Origin: Eutypa lata
Taxonomy: Eukaryota; Ascomycota; Sordariomycetes; Xylariales; Diatrypaceae
Length of the DNA stretch: 64,000 nt
Direction of reading: 5' to 3'
Assembly: GCA_022661535.1 (NCBI GenBank)
Contig: JAKULF010000004.1
Span: 4,898,001-4,962,000 of the forward strand
The notes beneath the pieces are model-generated. The model did no database searches, was not told the origin of the DNA, and worked only from the letters and a program-made list of their open reading frames with translations. Positions 34,766-48,870 of this stretch are shown here, one piece after another. Both the position numbers and the translations under genes were made by a program. Each line of letters starts with the position of its first letter. The first letter of the stretch is position 1.

Positions 34766-37700
34766 ATGTCGTCGTCAGCTGCTATAATGAAAGAACAACA
34801 CATTGATTTGACCATATCGGACTCTGATTCTGATGTGGTCATCACTCGAACTCCCCGGCAACCACTGCCACAATTCCAATCTCAGCCTGGCTCTAGGCAC
34901 CGCAAGCCTATAAGTCCGCCAGCTCTCAACCGCCAGCCAACAGACTCGTTGCAAAATAATGAGAGCATTACCATTTCATCCTCTATGTCACGTGGAATGA
35001 AAGCATATTTGGAAGATAATGCTAAAGCTACTGCTAAAAATTCCTCCATATCTGTAAAGCCACTTTTCAAAAGTGCTCACAATCCCCATCCCCAGAGTGC
35101 AACGCCTCCGTCAGCCAAGAAACAAGTTGATGGACATAAGACTCCGAAAACCCAAACCCCTAAGAAGACCGAATGGACTGTCGAAAAGCTGGAAGAGAAG
35201 CTGCGGAAGTTCGCCCAGGATATTGGCTTAGACACAGCTAAGCTCACGGCATCTTTAATCCAGTCGTCATGGAAACGCAAAAATCCTCAGCGCCATTTTA
35301 TCAGCAAAAATGACTGTTTTGCCGGCATTCGGCTCATGCCGTCCGACGCTTCCGGGAAGCCCTCCGATACTATGAGAATTAAGACTAAAGTTTGTCTCTT
35401 GGAAACCCCTTCTCAAGTATTCCACATGACTAACTGTTCTTTAGCAAGTAGGCCAGGGCCGATCTGGGAAGCAGGACAAGCGAGAAAATTATCCTGTCAT
35501 TTGCATCAAGACCAAGGCAGAGCCGGTCCCACGTTATGCATTTCATCATGTTGAGATCACCAAGAACATACTTTCCCCTAATACGATGCTTACGTATGTG
35601 CCTCACCTGCGTGATTTGGCCGACAATGAAGAAGTGAAGTATCGTCGCTGGCTTGAGAACCTGGAAACTATGGATAAGACTTCTGGGTTCGCTACTCTCA
35701 GCAGACATCAGAAGGTAGTAAAGACAATTCAGAAAGAGCGAGCCACGGTCCTATTGTTATATCTTGACCGTTGGCTAAATCAACTCGGTATCGACAACTG
35801 CACCAAATCGACCCTCATTCGACATATGGCGAATCATACCGACACAGTCACACCACAGCAAAAATCCAGCATTTTAAACTCTTACAATGATGATGCTGGG
35901 TCGCCAAAATCAGCCAGGTCTGTCAGAATGTTCACCGAGGCGTTCGATCGTGTCTTCAACCACCCTTCGCTAGCAGATCATGCGGTTCCACTTCGTGAGG
36001 TTCTTCTACTGGATGGGCCCGTAGACACAATTGTCGACTCGAAGAAGTGGATGAAGGAAACACCAAGTCAAGCCAAGGTCACAGACGAACATATGACTGT
36101 GGAAACCTTTCTAGAAACGTATGCTGCACTTGGTTGTTTAATCTGCACCGGGTCAAGCTGCGAACATGGGGATTATGGCTATGACAATGAGAGAAAACGA
36201 TTTTCTATCGAGGTTATTGGCGGATTATCTCCCATGCTTCGTCAGAAGAGCATGAAGAGGGCAGGTGAGCAAAGTAATGGCAGTCCCATGCTTCGCAAAC
36301 CTAAGAAACCCTGCGGTGAAGACTGTTACTTGAATGGGCGGCCAGGGACACGAGCACGCGGATGGAGTGAGACGGAAGTCATGATTCTCAAATCCCACCT
36401 CATGACTCTCAGCAACACAAACATCCCCGTTCAGTGTACTGCTGCTCTCACAACAGGGAGGCCCTGCTGGGATGTCAACCGCCAGCTCGACAAGATTGAG
36501 CTATTTTCATCTACTAACCCGATGTCCTCGCCAACATCAAAGGTCAAAAATCTACCCTGGTATGACCGACACAAGAAGATGCTCCTCAATGACTGGCAAG
36601 AGCAGACGGATACTCATGAGCATCAACGGAAAGACCATTTTGATCCCTGTAACCACGATGGACCCTGCACGCTCAAGAATTGCCCCTGCGTCCAAAATAA
36701 ACTCCTGTGTGAGCGATTTTGTCGATGCACTTCTGATTGCTGCGCCTACAAATTCACGGGCTGCGCATGTCACTCACAAGGGAAGACCTGTGTATCTAAG
36801 CAGAAAGACCGGCCGTGCATATGTATACAGCTAAATCGAGAATGCGATCCAGTCTTGTGCGGAAGCTGCGGGGCACTTGACAGAGCCAACCCTACGTACG
36901 CAGACCACGAGGCTTTGCATGCGTCTGGATGCCAGAATTGCGCAATGCAGCGAGGAAAATCCAAAGCTGTTGTCCTTGGAAAGTCCAAGATAGCCGGATA
37001 TGGACTATTCACCACCGAAGATATCGCCCAAGATGATTTCGTCATCGAATATGTTGGCGAGCTCATAAGTCATGACGAGGGAGTCCGTCGCGAGGCCCGT
37101 CGTGGAGATGTATTCGACGAGAGCTCAAATACATCTTACCTCTTCACCCTTCTTGAGCAGGAGGGTACTTGGGTAGACGCTGCCATTTACGGCAACCTTA
37201 GTCGCTATATTAATCATCAAGATTCGAATTGCAACGTCACTCCCAGAATCTTGTATGTAAACGGCGAGTACCGCATCAAGTTCAGTTCATTGCGTGACAT
37301 CAAGGCCGGGGAAGAGTTGTTTTTCAACTACGGCGAAAACTTTCCAAACCTGACTAAGAAGCTTTTGGAAGAGGGAGAAGTCAAACAAAAAGCCAAAAGG
37401 GGCAGGAAGAAAGCCATTAAAGAACAATTCAATGAGTTGCAAGATGGCTCTGAACCTGTAAAGAAGAAGGGCAGGCCGGGTCGCAAACCTGGCCGCAAAC
37501 CCGGACGGCCAAAAGGGAGCAAGACGAAGCCAAAGGTGCCCGTCCCAGTTGTAAAGGAACCCGAATTAGAGGCCCTTGTCGAAGACTTTTCTGAAAACCC
37601 GTTCCCCGAAGCTGAAGTCACAAGCTCCTCCCGCAAGCGCAAGCGAAAGTTTGCTATTCAGGACACCGATGAAGAAGAGTACAATCCGGACTTCGGAGAG

Positions 37701-38375
37701 TCTCAGGATGATGTTCTATCTATCAATGCCCAAGCTCCAGGTTCTCGGGGTAAGCCACGCGGTAGGAAACGCTTGGGACCCGGGAAGGCCAGGAAATCTG
37801 CTTTGCCGTTTCAGACGGTAGAATCCACTGAACAAGATGTGGAATCCGGGCTTGAAGTCACACCCAGACGTCGAGGCAGAAAGGCCCGCAGGGTGGATGA
37901 TGAGCATAATGAGCCTGACGAAGAGGTGATCCAGGATGAAATGGTCGTTGATAGTCGCAGCGGCGATACTGGTGACAACCATAATACTTTGGGGCACACG
38001 GGAGCCACCTTTGAGCCAGATTCCGAGAACGATAACGTCAATGACAATGAGAATGGCAATGACAATGACAACAACCATAACTCAACAGCTGACGTTACAC
38101 CATCACGTGGTAGTAACAAATATCAAAATAAAGAGACTTTAGAGTCGAGTCCGCTCTCCACTCCAATGTCGGAACCAGAGTGCCTCATCTCTGAGTACGA
38201 CACCCACGACGCCCAATCCACGTCGCAGAACGACCGAATGAAACTTGATATGGGCGATGAGGAGTATAATGGAGAGAGCTGGACCGACAGCAATGGCGCT
38301 AGACACCATGGTCGTGCCGAAGAGAGTGAGGAGGAAGATGATGATGATGAGATAGTAACACCGCGCAGAAGGTAA
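34766..38375 (+). CDS. KMT6: Histone H3K27 methyltransferase KMT6 (EZH2/E(z) homologue)
   Basis: Catalytic subunit of PRC2, which writes H3K27 methylation on facultative heterochromatin. Two exons, 34766-35389 and 35445-38375, split by a 55-nt intron (GTTTGT donor, TTTAG acceptor), encode 1184 aa. The N-terminus is Ser/Pro-rich and disordered, with an acidic-Ser patch DSDSDVV. A Cys-rich CXC/pre-SET region covers about 608-710 (DPCNHDGPCTLKNCPC.., CRCTSDCCAYKFTGCACH). The SET domain follows (about 714-837): GYGLFTTEDI, YVGELISHDE, RYINHQDSNCNV with the Asn-His pair, and EELFFNYGE. The tail (about 838-1184) is basic then acidic, with several AT-hook-like GRP/RGR cores (GRPGRKPGRKPGRPKGSK, KPRGRKR, RRRGRK) that could bind DNA. 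The N-terminal start is the first ATG. Loss of KMT6 in other filamentous fungi derepresses secondary-metabolite clusters. Confidence 0.95.
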
Positions 38376-41300
38376 GCCACCCTCCCCCGACCCCCTTTCC
38401 CCTTGAAGTCATTTCCCCCCTACCTAGCGTGTATTTCAAGCGCTTTTACATCATCATCAACGAACGGTCTTCCTCCGCCTAGGACATGAACTTGAAAAAA
38501 AAACGCCTGGGCCATTGCTAAGTTTTATCTAAAGAGAGGACGTAGCTAACTCGGAACGCTGAAGGCGCAAGCCCGCTAGGTACATCGACTAGGCCTTCTT
38601 GCGGTGCTGCTTCCTTTCTTAGCTGATGATGCTCACGAGGGTCGCTCGCTAGGATGGAGGGATGGAGGGATGGATGGATGCCTGATCGAAATTACGTCGA
38701 TAAGTAGATAGGTAGGTAGGTAGCTTCCCGGCGTTGGAAGAGACAGCATTAAACTTATAATTAATCGGCAATTGGGGCATATGTCAACTACGGCTGGCGG
38801 GCTGCATGGCGAAGGGGACATATCGCAGGTTTGATCTTTTTCATTTGCCTATATGGATGGGCACGCCGGGATTCTATCAGTCTTCCCTGAAACGGATGTT
38901 CTCGCGGAGAAAGTCTTCTCTGAATGCTCAATTGTACCTAGTATTGTTTTATTGTTTTTTTTTTTATATCTCCACATATAGATGTTTTATCACTGTGCCA
39001 AATTACGCATGTTATTAATGTTCTACTCGCGATTATCTCACAGATGAAACTCCTAATTGTGAAAGGAGCTTGTTCTCTATATTAGATTAGATATCCCCCC
39101 CCCCCCTACCGTAGTACCAGTAGGTAAGATAGGGAGGGCACCGAACTCAAAACATGTAACAGAAGATGCAGTAGAGGGAGGATAGGCGTAGCAGTTTTAG
39201 TTCAAAATATCAACTCACTTCGACAATAACAGCATGTCAGTATAACTACTTCGTACAGGAGTTACGAAGAATCAACTCCAAGTTGTTTTCATGATATTGG
39301 CATCCAACACAAGAAAGCAAACGAATATCACATTATACCTCGGCGGCATCAAACGAACTAACCCGGAGAGCTCATTCAACTACCTGTGAGTAGTAGTTAG
39401 TGGTGGTAGTATCTTGGTTAATATTGCCTAGGGGTAACAAGACCCATATGTGATGATGGTCATGAGCTGAGAATAACTACCTAGCTCTTAACAAAAAAAT
39501 AAAAGGCTGTATAGACCGAAATCGGCATAAGGGGTCTGTCTCTCCCTAGACATCTCCTGTTAGATGTACATGAATAACTCAGAGAAAGGATAGAAACAAA
39601 CAAGTGCACCTTATCCATATGAGTATAATGTACTAGGTATTCATAAACTGGTTAAGTTTGTGCTTATCCAACAACAGGAAGAAAAAAAATGGCAGTAGAA
39701 TACTACTCCACAACCTCCCGTTATGGATCTTTACGGTACTGGGGCGGCGGCGAGATAGGTAGAAGAAGAAGAAGAACGAGTCCGATGCTGTGTGATAGAC
39801 GAGTTCACTAGTTACCTAACTAACTCCTTCTAAGTGTTTTCAAGCATCTGTCTCCCAAGATACTAGATAAGTACCTTACTTACCTACCTACCTACGTATC
39901 TAATTATATAATCACACTTGAAGTAACTCATCACCGCGAGAATAGAAAAAGAAAAGAAAAGAAAAGAAAAGAAAAGAAGCCTACTCGTTTACATACATTC
40001 CGGGGAGGTATTTCTTAGTTATCTCTCTATTCAGAATAACCAATATACATACATATATAAAGAAAGTAATGCCAACCCCAACCACTGAAAAAGAAGCGAG
40101 TATGACTTAAACTATTCCTAACGAGATAAAATCAAAGGAAGTCCTTATCCAATATGTTATATTCCTACGAAGTATATATAAATACGATTAAACACCTATA
40201 GGTAAGTACTTATGTAGAGCCAACCTGCTGCACTAAAGTGAGATTCAGGAAGCAGGCCGGTGTCTTTCGTAAGGTAGGCGCAAGAAGTAATTAGGGCATA
40301 CGTACGTAGATTGCATGACAAAAAGAAAAAGGGTTCCAAAGTGTACGTACTAGTACCTGTCGGAGCAGACCTCTCACTACCATATAGCTTAATGAGTGCG
40401 TATACCCAAGTATGTACACATAGCTAACATTGGTTAAAGCACAAGGTGTTATTTTTTGTATAGCCCGAATAGGGTGGCTCTTCCAAATATATAGGTAGTA
40501 AGTGGAACTAGGTATAGTAAAAAAAGCCCACCCGGCAAGATTATGTATGGGCTAAGCTACTACATAGCTACTTCATTCGGAGATGTTTATGTGATTATTA
40601 GCCTCTTACCATACCTACTATACCACCGTAAAGATGGTGGCGGCATGTGTGGGTGGGCTCGTGTTCCCCAAGACGAAAAGGGAAGGAAAGAAGCAAAGAT
40701 ATCAATAGCCAATACGAGCGATGGTCGTCGTTTTACTTGTGTCTGGGCTACTTACATCCATATTCATACATGCACAGCACTCCTTCATTGTAATAAACAA
40801 GCTCTATATGGAATAATTATCTCCGATCCACTCTCTCTGTTAAGAACTACCTAACATTATAACTAACAACAAGCAATAGGCAAGCAAGCAAGGAAGCAAG
40901 CAAACGGAGCTCGCGCCGTGCCACGAGATGGCGAAACAGCCCAGCCTGGCCTGGCCCGGCCCGGCCCTTGATAACTCCGTCGTATGGTACAAAGCTGTCT
41001 CCCCCAGCGCATTGTGTCTTCATCCTTTCCTCCCCTCCGTACCGGGACGAGGTGGAATAAATAAGATCACATCCACCTCTATGAACGCATGACCGACCTT
41101 CTTTTACTCCATAGGCCTATCCTCTTGAAAGGACAGGTCGCCTGATTGGATCGTTTCTGACCCATTTCGGCTTGGCTTGGATTGCTACACCCTCGCCATC
41201 TGAAGCTGAGCGGAATGCTTCGGACTGGAATGGTTGGCCCTGAGTATGAACTTCTGCAGTGAATTTCACACTTGTAGTCCATATGTGTGTTCCACCTCGA

Positions 41301-41487
41301 TTCGTATTGGCAGAAGCTAAGTTCTTGCTGGGGCCCTATCGTTATGCCTGTACGAAAGAAGCTTGCAGAAACTATTAAAAAATCATGTGCTTGCGTTTGG
41401 AACCTTCAAAAAAACATGTTTCCGTCATAAGTTTTCGCCTATGTAAGTGTGATAGAAATTCCCTTCCGAGCCAACCCCGAGGGATTC
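38376..41487. other. Intergenic, convergent KMT6 / PPZ1 (3.1 kb)
   Basis: No gene supported. Low-complexity elements include GGAT/GGAGGGAT repeats at 38652-38681, TAGGTAGG words near 38706-38722, a C run near 39095-39104, an AAAAG tandem array at 39945-39978 and CCTGGCCCGGCC-type repeats near 40945-40970. It looks like unconstrained intergenic sequence. Confidence 0.55.
39945..39978. repeat. AAAAG pentanucleotide tandem repeat
   Basis: Six to seven copies of GAAAA, with one leading unit of five A's. Confidence 0.9.
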
Positions 41488-43201
41488 CTATACACTCTGA
41501 GGATAGACGCTTGCAGGCTAGAATAGGTATATTAGCTTAGGCCAAGAAACAACGGATGGAAACGGATCTTGCTTACCGGACTGTTCAGCATGTTGTTTCG
41601 CTTGTTTCGGCCTTTCTTGATGTGACTCTTAAGCGCCGAGGAATCAAGTGGCTTAAGCAGCTCAAAGCTGCAAAGAAGTTCAGAAGAGACAGACATGACA
41701 GCACCCCAGTTGTCAAACTCGCCGCAGTACTATCATACATAATTAGTATTAGTCAGGTAGAATGAGAGGTGGGACTCCTTACATTCGGTGCACTGAAGAC
41801 TGTTACCAGAACCCTGTCATTAAAGAATTCGTAGCCGTCCTCGACCACCATGTGAGCACGGCAGACAAGATCAAAATCATGTGTTGCCAGGAAATCAGTG
41901 ATAACTTTCTTGCCAAAACAGTAACTGACGCCTCTTTCGTTGGCTTCCCAATCCTGTTCCATGTCGGCAGGGTCAGACCAAAGCAAGTCGTTCAACAGAC
42001 CATAGTCAGGCACATCTGTAGGGCGAGCGATATTGCGAATATCGTCCATATGGCTGAGGGCAGGGGACAAGCCACCGTGAACACAGAATATCTTGCCGGC
42101 AACGATCGAGGCAATCGGAAGGGTGTTAAAGCAGTCGATGAAGGTTTTCCAGATCTTGACATTGCACCTCCTCTTACACTCATCATAAAACCCATATACT
42201 CTTGTTACGTTGGCGCACTCGTGGTTCCCCCGTAGGAGAAAAAAGTTCTCCGGGTACTTGAGCTTGTAACATAAAAGAAGCAAGATAGTTTCTAGAGACT
42301 GCTTCCCACGATCCACGTAGTCGCCAAGAAAAAGGTAGTTAGAGCTTGGGGGAAACCCGCACATTTCAAACATGCGGATAAGATCGGTGTATTGACCATG
42401 AACATCGCCGACAATTTTTACGGGGGCATCGAGCTCGAGCAACGCCGGCTGCGATAAGAAACATTCGCGGGCCCTTTGGCAGATGGCAACAATTTCGGCG
42501 TTTTTCAAGCAGACGCTCTTGGTGACCTTCCCAGCGTATGCAGCATCTAGGAGCCTCTTGATGAAGTCATCTAAATCGATATCCTTGATCTCGCTCATAG
42601 CAACACCGCTAGGGGTAACGTCGTCCTTGACCATGAGATTCGAACTACTGGTCAATATCGGGTTGATAGTATCCTCCTTCTTCACCAAGATAGATGCGCC
42701 GGGCTGTTGTGGATTCGAATTGGCCGCTCCGGAAGGCGGCTGGTCAGACACGTGATCCACTTCTCCAGAAGCCTGGGCTGCATCAATGTCTCCATGACCA
42801 GCCTTCATGGAGCTCGATTGAATAGGAGATGGTGGTGGCTGAGGCTCCCCAAATGGGGAATTCATGTTCTCGGATTGGGGAGTTTGAGGGGCAGAGGATT
42901 GCATATTCATAGATTCCAGACGACTAAGACTCGCTCTTGACTTATTACTCTTTCCAGATTTTACCGACGCCGCATCCGATTTATCAGCAGAAGCTTCCCC
43001 ATTTCCATTAGAGAGAATGGTAGAGTTTCGTGGACTGTCCGTTTTCCCGCTGCCGGGTATCTTGGATCGGAGGGACCGGAACGAACGGGAGGATTCCTTT
43101 GTATCGGACCTACTGAACGAAGGGTAAGACTGGAACTCGGGAGAGGCGAGCGGACCTTTAGAAGGTGCGCCTCCGCCCTCCTTAGAGTTCTGGTTTCCCA
43201 T
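41488..43201 (-). CDS. PPZ1: Serine/threonine phosphatase PP-Z (Ppz1 type)
   Basis: PP1-like phosphatase of fungi that controls cation homeostasis, salt tolerance and cell integrity. Three exons give 533 aa: 43201-41783, 41729-41577 and 41517-41488. The last exon codes only nine residues and a stop (PASVYPQSV); its intron has GTAAGC, a GCTAAT branch and TTCTAG. The N-terminal ~205 residues are Ser/Pro-rich and disordered and begin MGNQNS, a consensus N-myristoylation site, as in Ppz proteins. The catalytic domain (about 208-510) carries GDVHG (265-269), GDYVDRG (293-299), RGNHE (324-328) and the HGG segment, all intact metal-binding and catalytic motifs. The long myristoylated N-terminal arm separates it from ordinary PP1 (about 325 aa). 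It is convergent with KMT6. Plus-strand frames across it are shadows. Confidence 0.95.
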
Positions 43202-46200
43202 GCTATCGTGTCAAGTACTCGGTAGTGAGTCGGTACAGATCAACTTCTAAATCAAAGAAATTCTGCACACTAAAAGGGAATACAGCCAGACTCCCGCCGC
43301 TCAGCCGAGATACAGGATCGCACCTGGATTGGGATTGCTCTCGTGACTCAATTGTATGCTAGGGAGGGTGGAATAGTCGATCTAAGACGGCAAGGAGAAG
43401 AGTATCGGAAGTCCTTCGTGAAGCCGTTTTGTTGGCCGTCTTTGTAGTGGTATTTGTCAATCAGCCGAGTAGATACCGTGAGCGCATGTGTATAAAGTCG
43501 GAAAAGACGTTGAAGAGTGTCGTGTGAGCTCGACGGGAGTATCGGAGGAAGGAGTTCGGGACTAGGAATTAGGACTTGCTTCGGTGGAGCAAAAGATGAC
43601 GATGACGGAACAGTGCAGAATGTATAGTCGGATAATTCTAATCTGGGAAAGGGCGATCACGGATATAGTGCCAGGCCGGCCACATTCGCAAAATCGCAAG
43701 ATCGATGGACTGATGAATTTGTCGATTGCTCTGGCAAGAAGAAAGACACCCTCGATGGATTGCGACAAAGAGACAATCTTGTCTACTTAGGTAGTCAGGT
43801 CTGTCTAACTATATTGTAGGATGGTTAGGACTCGTAGGTAATAGGTACGTAGGTTGGTAGTTAGGAAATACGAAGTATAATTAGATGAACTAGGTAGTTA
43901 GAGAGGGTTTGAGGGTAGTATAGACTATGTAGGCTAGTAGGTAGGGGATAAGGAATTGAAGATAGAATGGAGATAGTAGTGTGAAGTGGTTGGTGAGTGA
44001 ATGAGGGTTTGTGACTTGGATGACGATAGTCACTGACTTCAATGATAATCGCTTAGTACTAAACACTGGTGTGTACTGTAAAGGAAAATGCGGGGAGCAG
44101 TTTTCCCAAACTTTAATATTTAAAAGGCTGATAAAGAGGTACTTGGAGTCTGGTTCTTGACCTACTTGCACACAATGGTCGGTCGATTGATTTTGCTTCT
44201 ACTTGCTTCGAAGAAGAAAAAGTGGCGGTAGAAGCGGTAGGCTGAATCCCTCGTTGAGAAAGGTAGGCAAGCGAGGGAGCTGATTCTTCTTGGCCTCGTT
44301 TGAGGAGTTGTTGTTAATTGGGTAGGAAGGTAGGTATGTAGTATGTATGTAGTATGTGGTATGTGTGTGGTATGTGGTATGTGGGAAGTATGTAGGCCGG
44401 TAAGGTCTACATGTATGTAGCTGTGTAGTTACCACTCAGCCACTGCCTGTATGTACTTCGTAGGTAAGGTTAAAATGCGCTAGTTAACGCTGATAAGTGA
44501 GTATCGAATGATCGGAACCGACACCGCATACTACATTTATAATGTACGTAGTATTTATTAACCACCCAAGTAGGTAGTAGAGTAACAAAATGTGCATACA
44601 GTACGAACTGCAGTACCAACTCTCATACCTGCTATCACCGTACAAATAAATAGGTAGGTGTAAATACCTCCTATCACCGTCACTTATGCACAAAGCTAGG
44701 CAATTAGTGTAGGGAGATTCCAAAGATTAAGTGCAGCGCCAAGCAAAGTAGGTAAGAACTACTTGAGTAGCGCAGAAGGTTTGGCAACCGGCAACCTTGG
44801 GAGGTGGTCTAGAAACTGGGCTTATATCATATAACCGGGCATGGAGATTCCCATATCACCGGCCCGCATTGGGTACAGATTGAACTAATAAAAGTGAATG
44901 GGTGGAATTGACAGCTGTTGGGATTCGAGGTTTAGTTAACAATGGCCAAGTGCGTTTGTTCCCTCGAAGCGAGTGTTGAAGAAAGAAGGTTTCTGTTGAC
45001 TGCAGACAGACTCAGCTAAAAGTGTCGGTGGGTGTGCCAAGGACTTAAATGAGACGATGCAGAACAGCAGCACACAATCAGGTCTTGGTCTCGGTACACC
45101 GTCTTGGCTGAATTATCCGCGGTGGGTTGTATAATTTAATTATACTCCTACATAGATAGACAAGATAGATTAATGAGCCTGTTCTGCTTGGCGATATCTT
45201 CCGGCCATCAATGTTACTCATTGCTATTGTAAGTAAGCGGGGTCTCACAACGTATCCAACGTCAAGTAAATATCTGATTATGTAGTAGTATCTGTAGTAC
45301 TTATGTATCTATGTACGTATTTCGAACTATTGTTGTTTAAGAGGTCAATGGCATGTGATACTCGACAACATTGAAAGACTCTAAGCATTCATGATTGATA
45401 ATGGTATTGGGCCTTGTGAAAATAAACAGAAGATATTATCAAGAAATGGAAGCACGTGGGTGGTCATTAGGTAGGCATGCAATACGTACTACAGGTAATA
45501 TGCGTACCAAGCAAGTAGGTCCGGCTCTAGTTTGGGCAGCTGTTTTGGCGGGGCTTTCCTGGTTGGTTAACGCCGTCTGGCGGGGTTCTGGTCTGGACGG
45601 TCCTCCTCCCTCCCGGTATCCGGTAAGGTACTCCCGGCGGAACCGGTACCTATCATTTGGAGCCTCTCAGTCGGTAAGTCTATGTAGGTTTAGTAGTATG
45701 TATAATAGAACTGCTAAGTCGCCTAGGGTTATGGAGAGGTAAGAGAGAGGGTGTGATGAATATAGATAGAATATAAAGCGGAATGTAAATCAATTGATTG
45801 CTTAGAGGTAGTACCTGAGAGAAAGGATTTATACAACATATGTATGTTTTGGATAGGCACTTGATTAGGCATCTGTATTATGTAGGTAGCTAGCTAGGTA
45901 GGAAAAGTAGACGGAATGTCGTTTTGAAAAGACCATCGTGATAGCAACGAGGGTAGGTGGCTGGCTCCGTTGCTCCCCACGCAAGTATGCAGCTAGGATT
46001 CCAGAAGGAAATTTAGATGCCCGCCCGGCATGGATGATTCCAAAAGCAAACGACATGTCAAGTGACCAGACTCAAATTTAAAGTTGAAGCATAACGAGTT
46101 CTTATTGGATAATATTCAAGGGCCTTGCATGATAATATGGCGTTTGTCCATTGGAATAGAGTCACGTCCGAGGGGGGGATGACGGCATGGGTACCTGTGG

Positions 46201-48870
46201 GTGAATCCTATGGGCCTCAACGCAGATGGGGATATTTCAGGCTAACCGTGATTTGCTATATTTTCCATGTAACATTTGCTGTCATTGCTAGTTGCCCGCG
46301 TAGCAGCTATATTGTAATAGATTTGTTTTTTGCTGTCCTTAGTCTCGTCCAACAATTTTCTGGTATGGGTTTGATAATATACTCCCTTGATCTTACTAGG
46401 ACTTCGAGCGAATAGAAATGCGGACGGTGGTCGAAGATGGCAGGCTGGCTCGTGCGTTATAGTCGGTACATAGGTCTGGCCAATGATTCGACACGGCTCA
46501 GGTACCGACTTTTCAATCGGGCAGTTAAGGAAGGCCTTAAATTAGGCAGGTGGTTGAATGATTAAACACAGACAAGATATTCTGATCCTACGGCACGTCC
46601 TGTAAATTATCGCGAGAGTTCGTGCAATGCGATGCTGGATACACACAAGCGTATGTGGACGTAAATGGCAGGCATCCTATCCGTTAACTAGCTGCCGTGG
46701 CTGCCCGAGGAATCGTTTGACTGCTACCTCACGTTGACATTAATATCTTTGCGAGCACGGAAGCACTCCATACACCTACTCCTCTCTATATATAAGTCCT
46801 CGGAGTGGTTTTGCCGGCTGCTCGTGGAGTAACATGCCCACCTCTAGCATGTGCTGGAAAATATAAGACTCCCGGTAGCCTCCTATCACACGATAAACCG
46901 CCGGTTGAGACGAAAATTCGGCCGATACCAGGGACGCTTTGTAACGTCGTCTTCAATGTGCGTTTCGGTCATGATAAATCACAAATCTCTTCGGCGGTCT
47001 CAACGGGCGAATAGACTGTCGTTATGGCTCCATGGTGCGATGTGTAAGGCGCGGATGATACAGCTTTCCATGCCATATTCCCATAAAAGTTGTCGTATGT
47101 GACAGAGTAGGTTTTGGTTGTTTAAGTAAGTTCTTATATTGATTCTGTATGGACATTAGGTAATAATTGAGGTTGAGTAATCTTTTGCGGGATTGGTTGA
47201 AAGGTCCTACATACATAGGAAAGTAGGACTGCCACTACATACCAAGCCTGGGCTTTCCTGGCAAATCCCGATGCTGCGGGACTCTAGGGAATGGGAGGCC
47301 TTAGAACTGCGTATGAGGTTTTGCCATGTGCGTTTCGGCGCAAACCGTCAACTTATTTTTAGAACAGCACTAACTAACTAGACTCTTTTATTACATAAAG
47401 CATCAACGAACTAATGAAGCTAGCGGCCATTCGAAGACCCGCGCCACTTGCCGGACTCCGCCACAGCCACACACTTTCACCTGAAGAGCCATTTGGAGGT
47501 CTGGAGATATCACGTTCTAGTGTTGTCTACGAAGTACGTATGCCCTCAAGTCCTTAAAAACTTATCTAGCATTGCCAGGCCGCGTCAGGGTCTAGCTTAC
47601 GCCACGACCTGATGCGCATTCCAACTTATCTAGAGTTGTACACATTGGCATATTGACTGAACTGAAAAGCACGATCGACATCTTGTCTTCCTATCCCCGC
47701 ATAACTAACGTCACCGAGTCAACACGGGCCCTTTCCAGTTTTTTACACGATGAGGGGGCCGAGGATCGTCATCGCCATGACGCGCAATAACCAGCCATTA
47801 TCATCGATAAACATAGCTTTTCCTTCTATGTGTATGCAGTTATATTCGTAATGTTATATGTGTCTCATGTAAGTTATATGGTTGGTATATTATCTTTCAA
47901 TTCTTTGCATCATATTGTTGCAAACAACATGATACCTGTGGTTTCTTTATTAGGTATTATGAAGTAAATCAGAGACTGGCTTCCTATGTACCTAGGTAGT
48001 TAGTAAGCTGTCAAGCCGGGAAATGCAAAAAGAGTTGAGATCCATGGCATCGCCAAGGACTCCAAATACACTAAATATGTCAGCCTGCAGGATCATCATC
48101 TCTTGAGTTATGTTTTAAATGCTGATGTGCTGGACGAAATATCGAGTTGTGGAGATGGGCTACGCGTTTTAAGTGGACAGTCTGCGCCCCTCCAAAGATA
48201 TCAGTGGCTGGACGGATAGCGTATTTGCGGGGGCTTGGAAGCACGAGTAAAACAGGCCATCCTCAGCTGGGCTGAAGAGAGAAACCCTTGCAGCACCTTT
48301 GAAACCCAGGCTACACAGCGAAGAGTACAAGGGTTGTGAGCTGCTAAAAGCGTTGCTAGGCCTTTGCCAGGGCTGCCCGGAATGGCCTGTGAGACCCTGA
48401 ACAGCTGGAGTTCTAGTAGTTAGCATCTACCTAAGGTCCCCCCACCCCTGTGTAATCGGCATCCCGCACCTAGAGCTAACACTTCGTACATACATAACTT
48501 ACATACAAACACGGCAGCACAAGTGCAAAACTGCGCCACCTTGATTAAGCAAACCTGCGTCCCGGTTGCCGTACTCAGCCCCCCCGGAACGTGGGAAGAG
48601 AAGTGTGTGTACGTAGTTAATGCCTTAGAACCTGCTTGTGTTTCGTGTCCTGCCTTATTTGAATACAAGTAGCCCTCTTCTCATCTTCTGTGTTCCCAGA
48701 TTCAGATTTTCTTATCTTCTCATCTACATACATATTTCTGTCTGCTCTGTGCGATTCCTCTCGTTTCTCACTAAGACCGTATTCATTCGCTAAAAAGCAT
48801 ATTACGTACATTACATCATCACAGATACCACTACATACATACTCAACTATTTACTAAAACACCGACAAGC
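43202..48870. other. Gene-free intergenic region (5.7 kb)
   Basis: No coding gene or structural RNA supported. GTATGT/TAGGTA-rich low-complexity DNA occurs at 43796-43870 and 44325-44400. Short frames at 45395-45742 and 46125-46415 lack family signals. A 13-bp direct repeat (ATGTGCGTTTCGG) occurs near 46957 and 47325, too short to call an element. The last 400 bp before 48871 are CA/CT-rich, as in a fungal promoter and 5' UTR. Confidence 0.55.

Noticed and set aside
45395..45742. 115-codon open frame
   Set aside because: No family resemblance, biased low-information translation, no consistent promoter or intron signals.
46125..46415. Hydrophobic 96-codon frame
   Set aside because: It begins at a TTG rather than ATG and has no recognisable membrane-protein family; chance hydrophobicity in T-rich DNA is likely.
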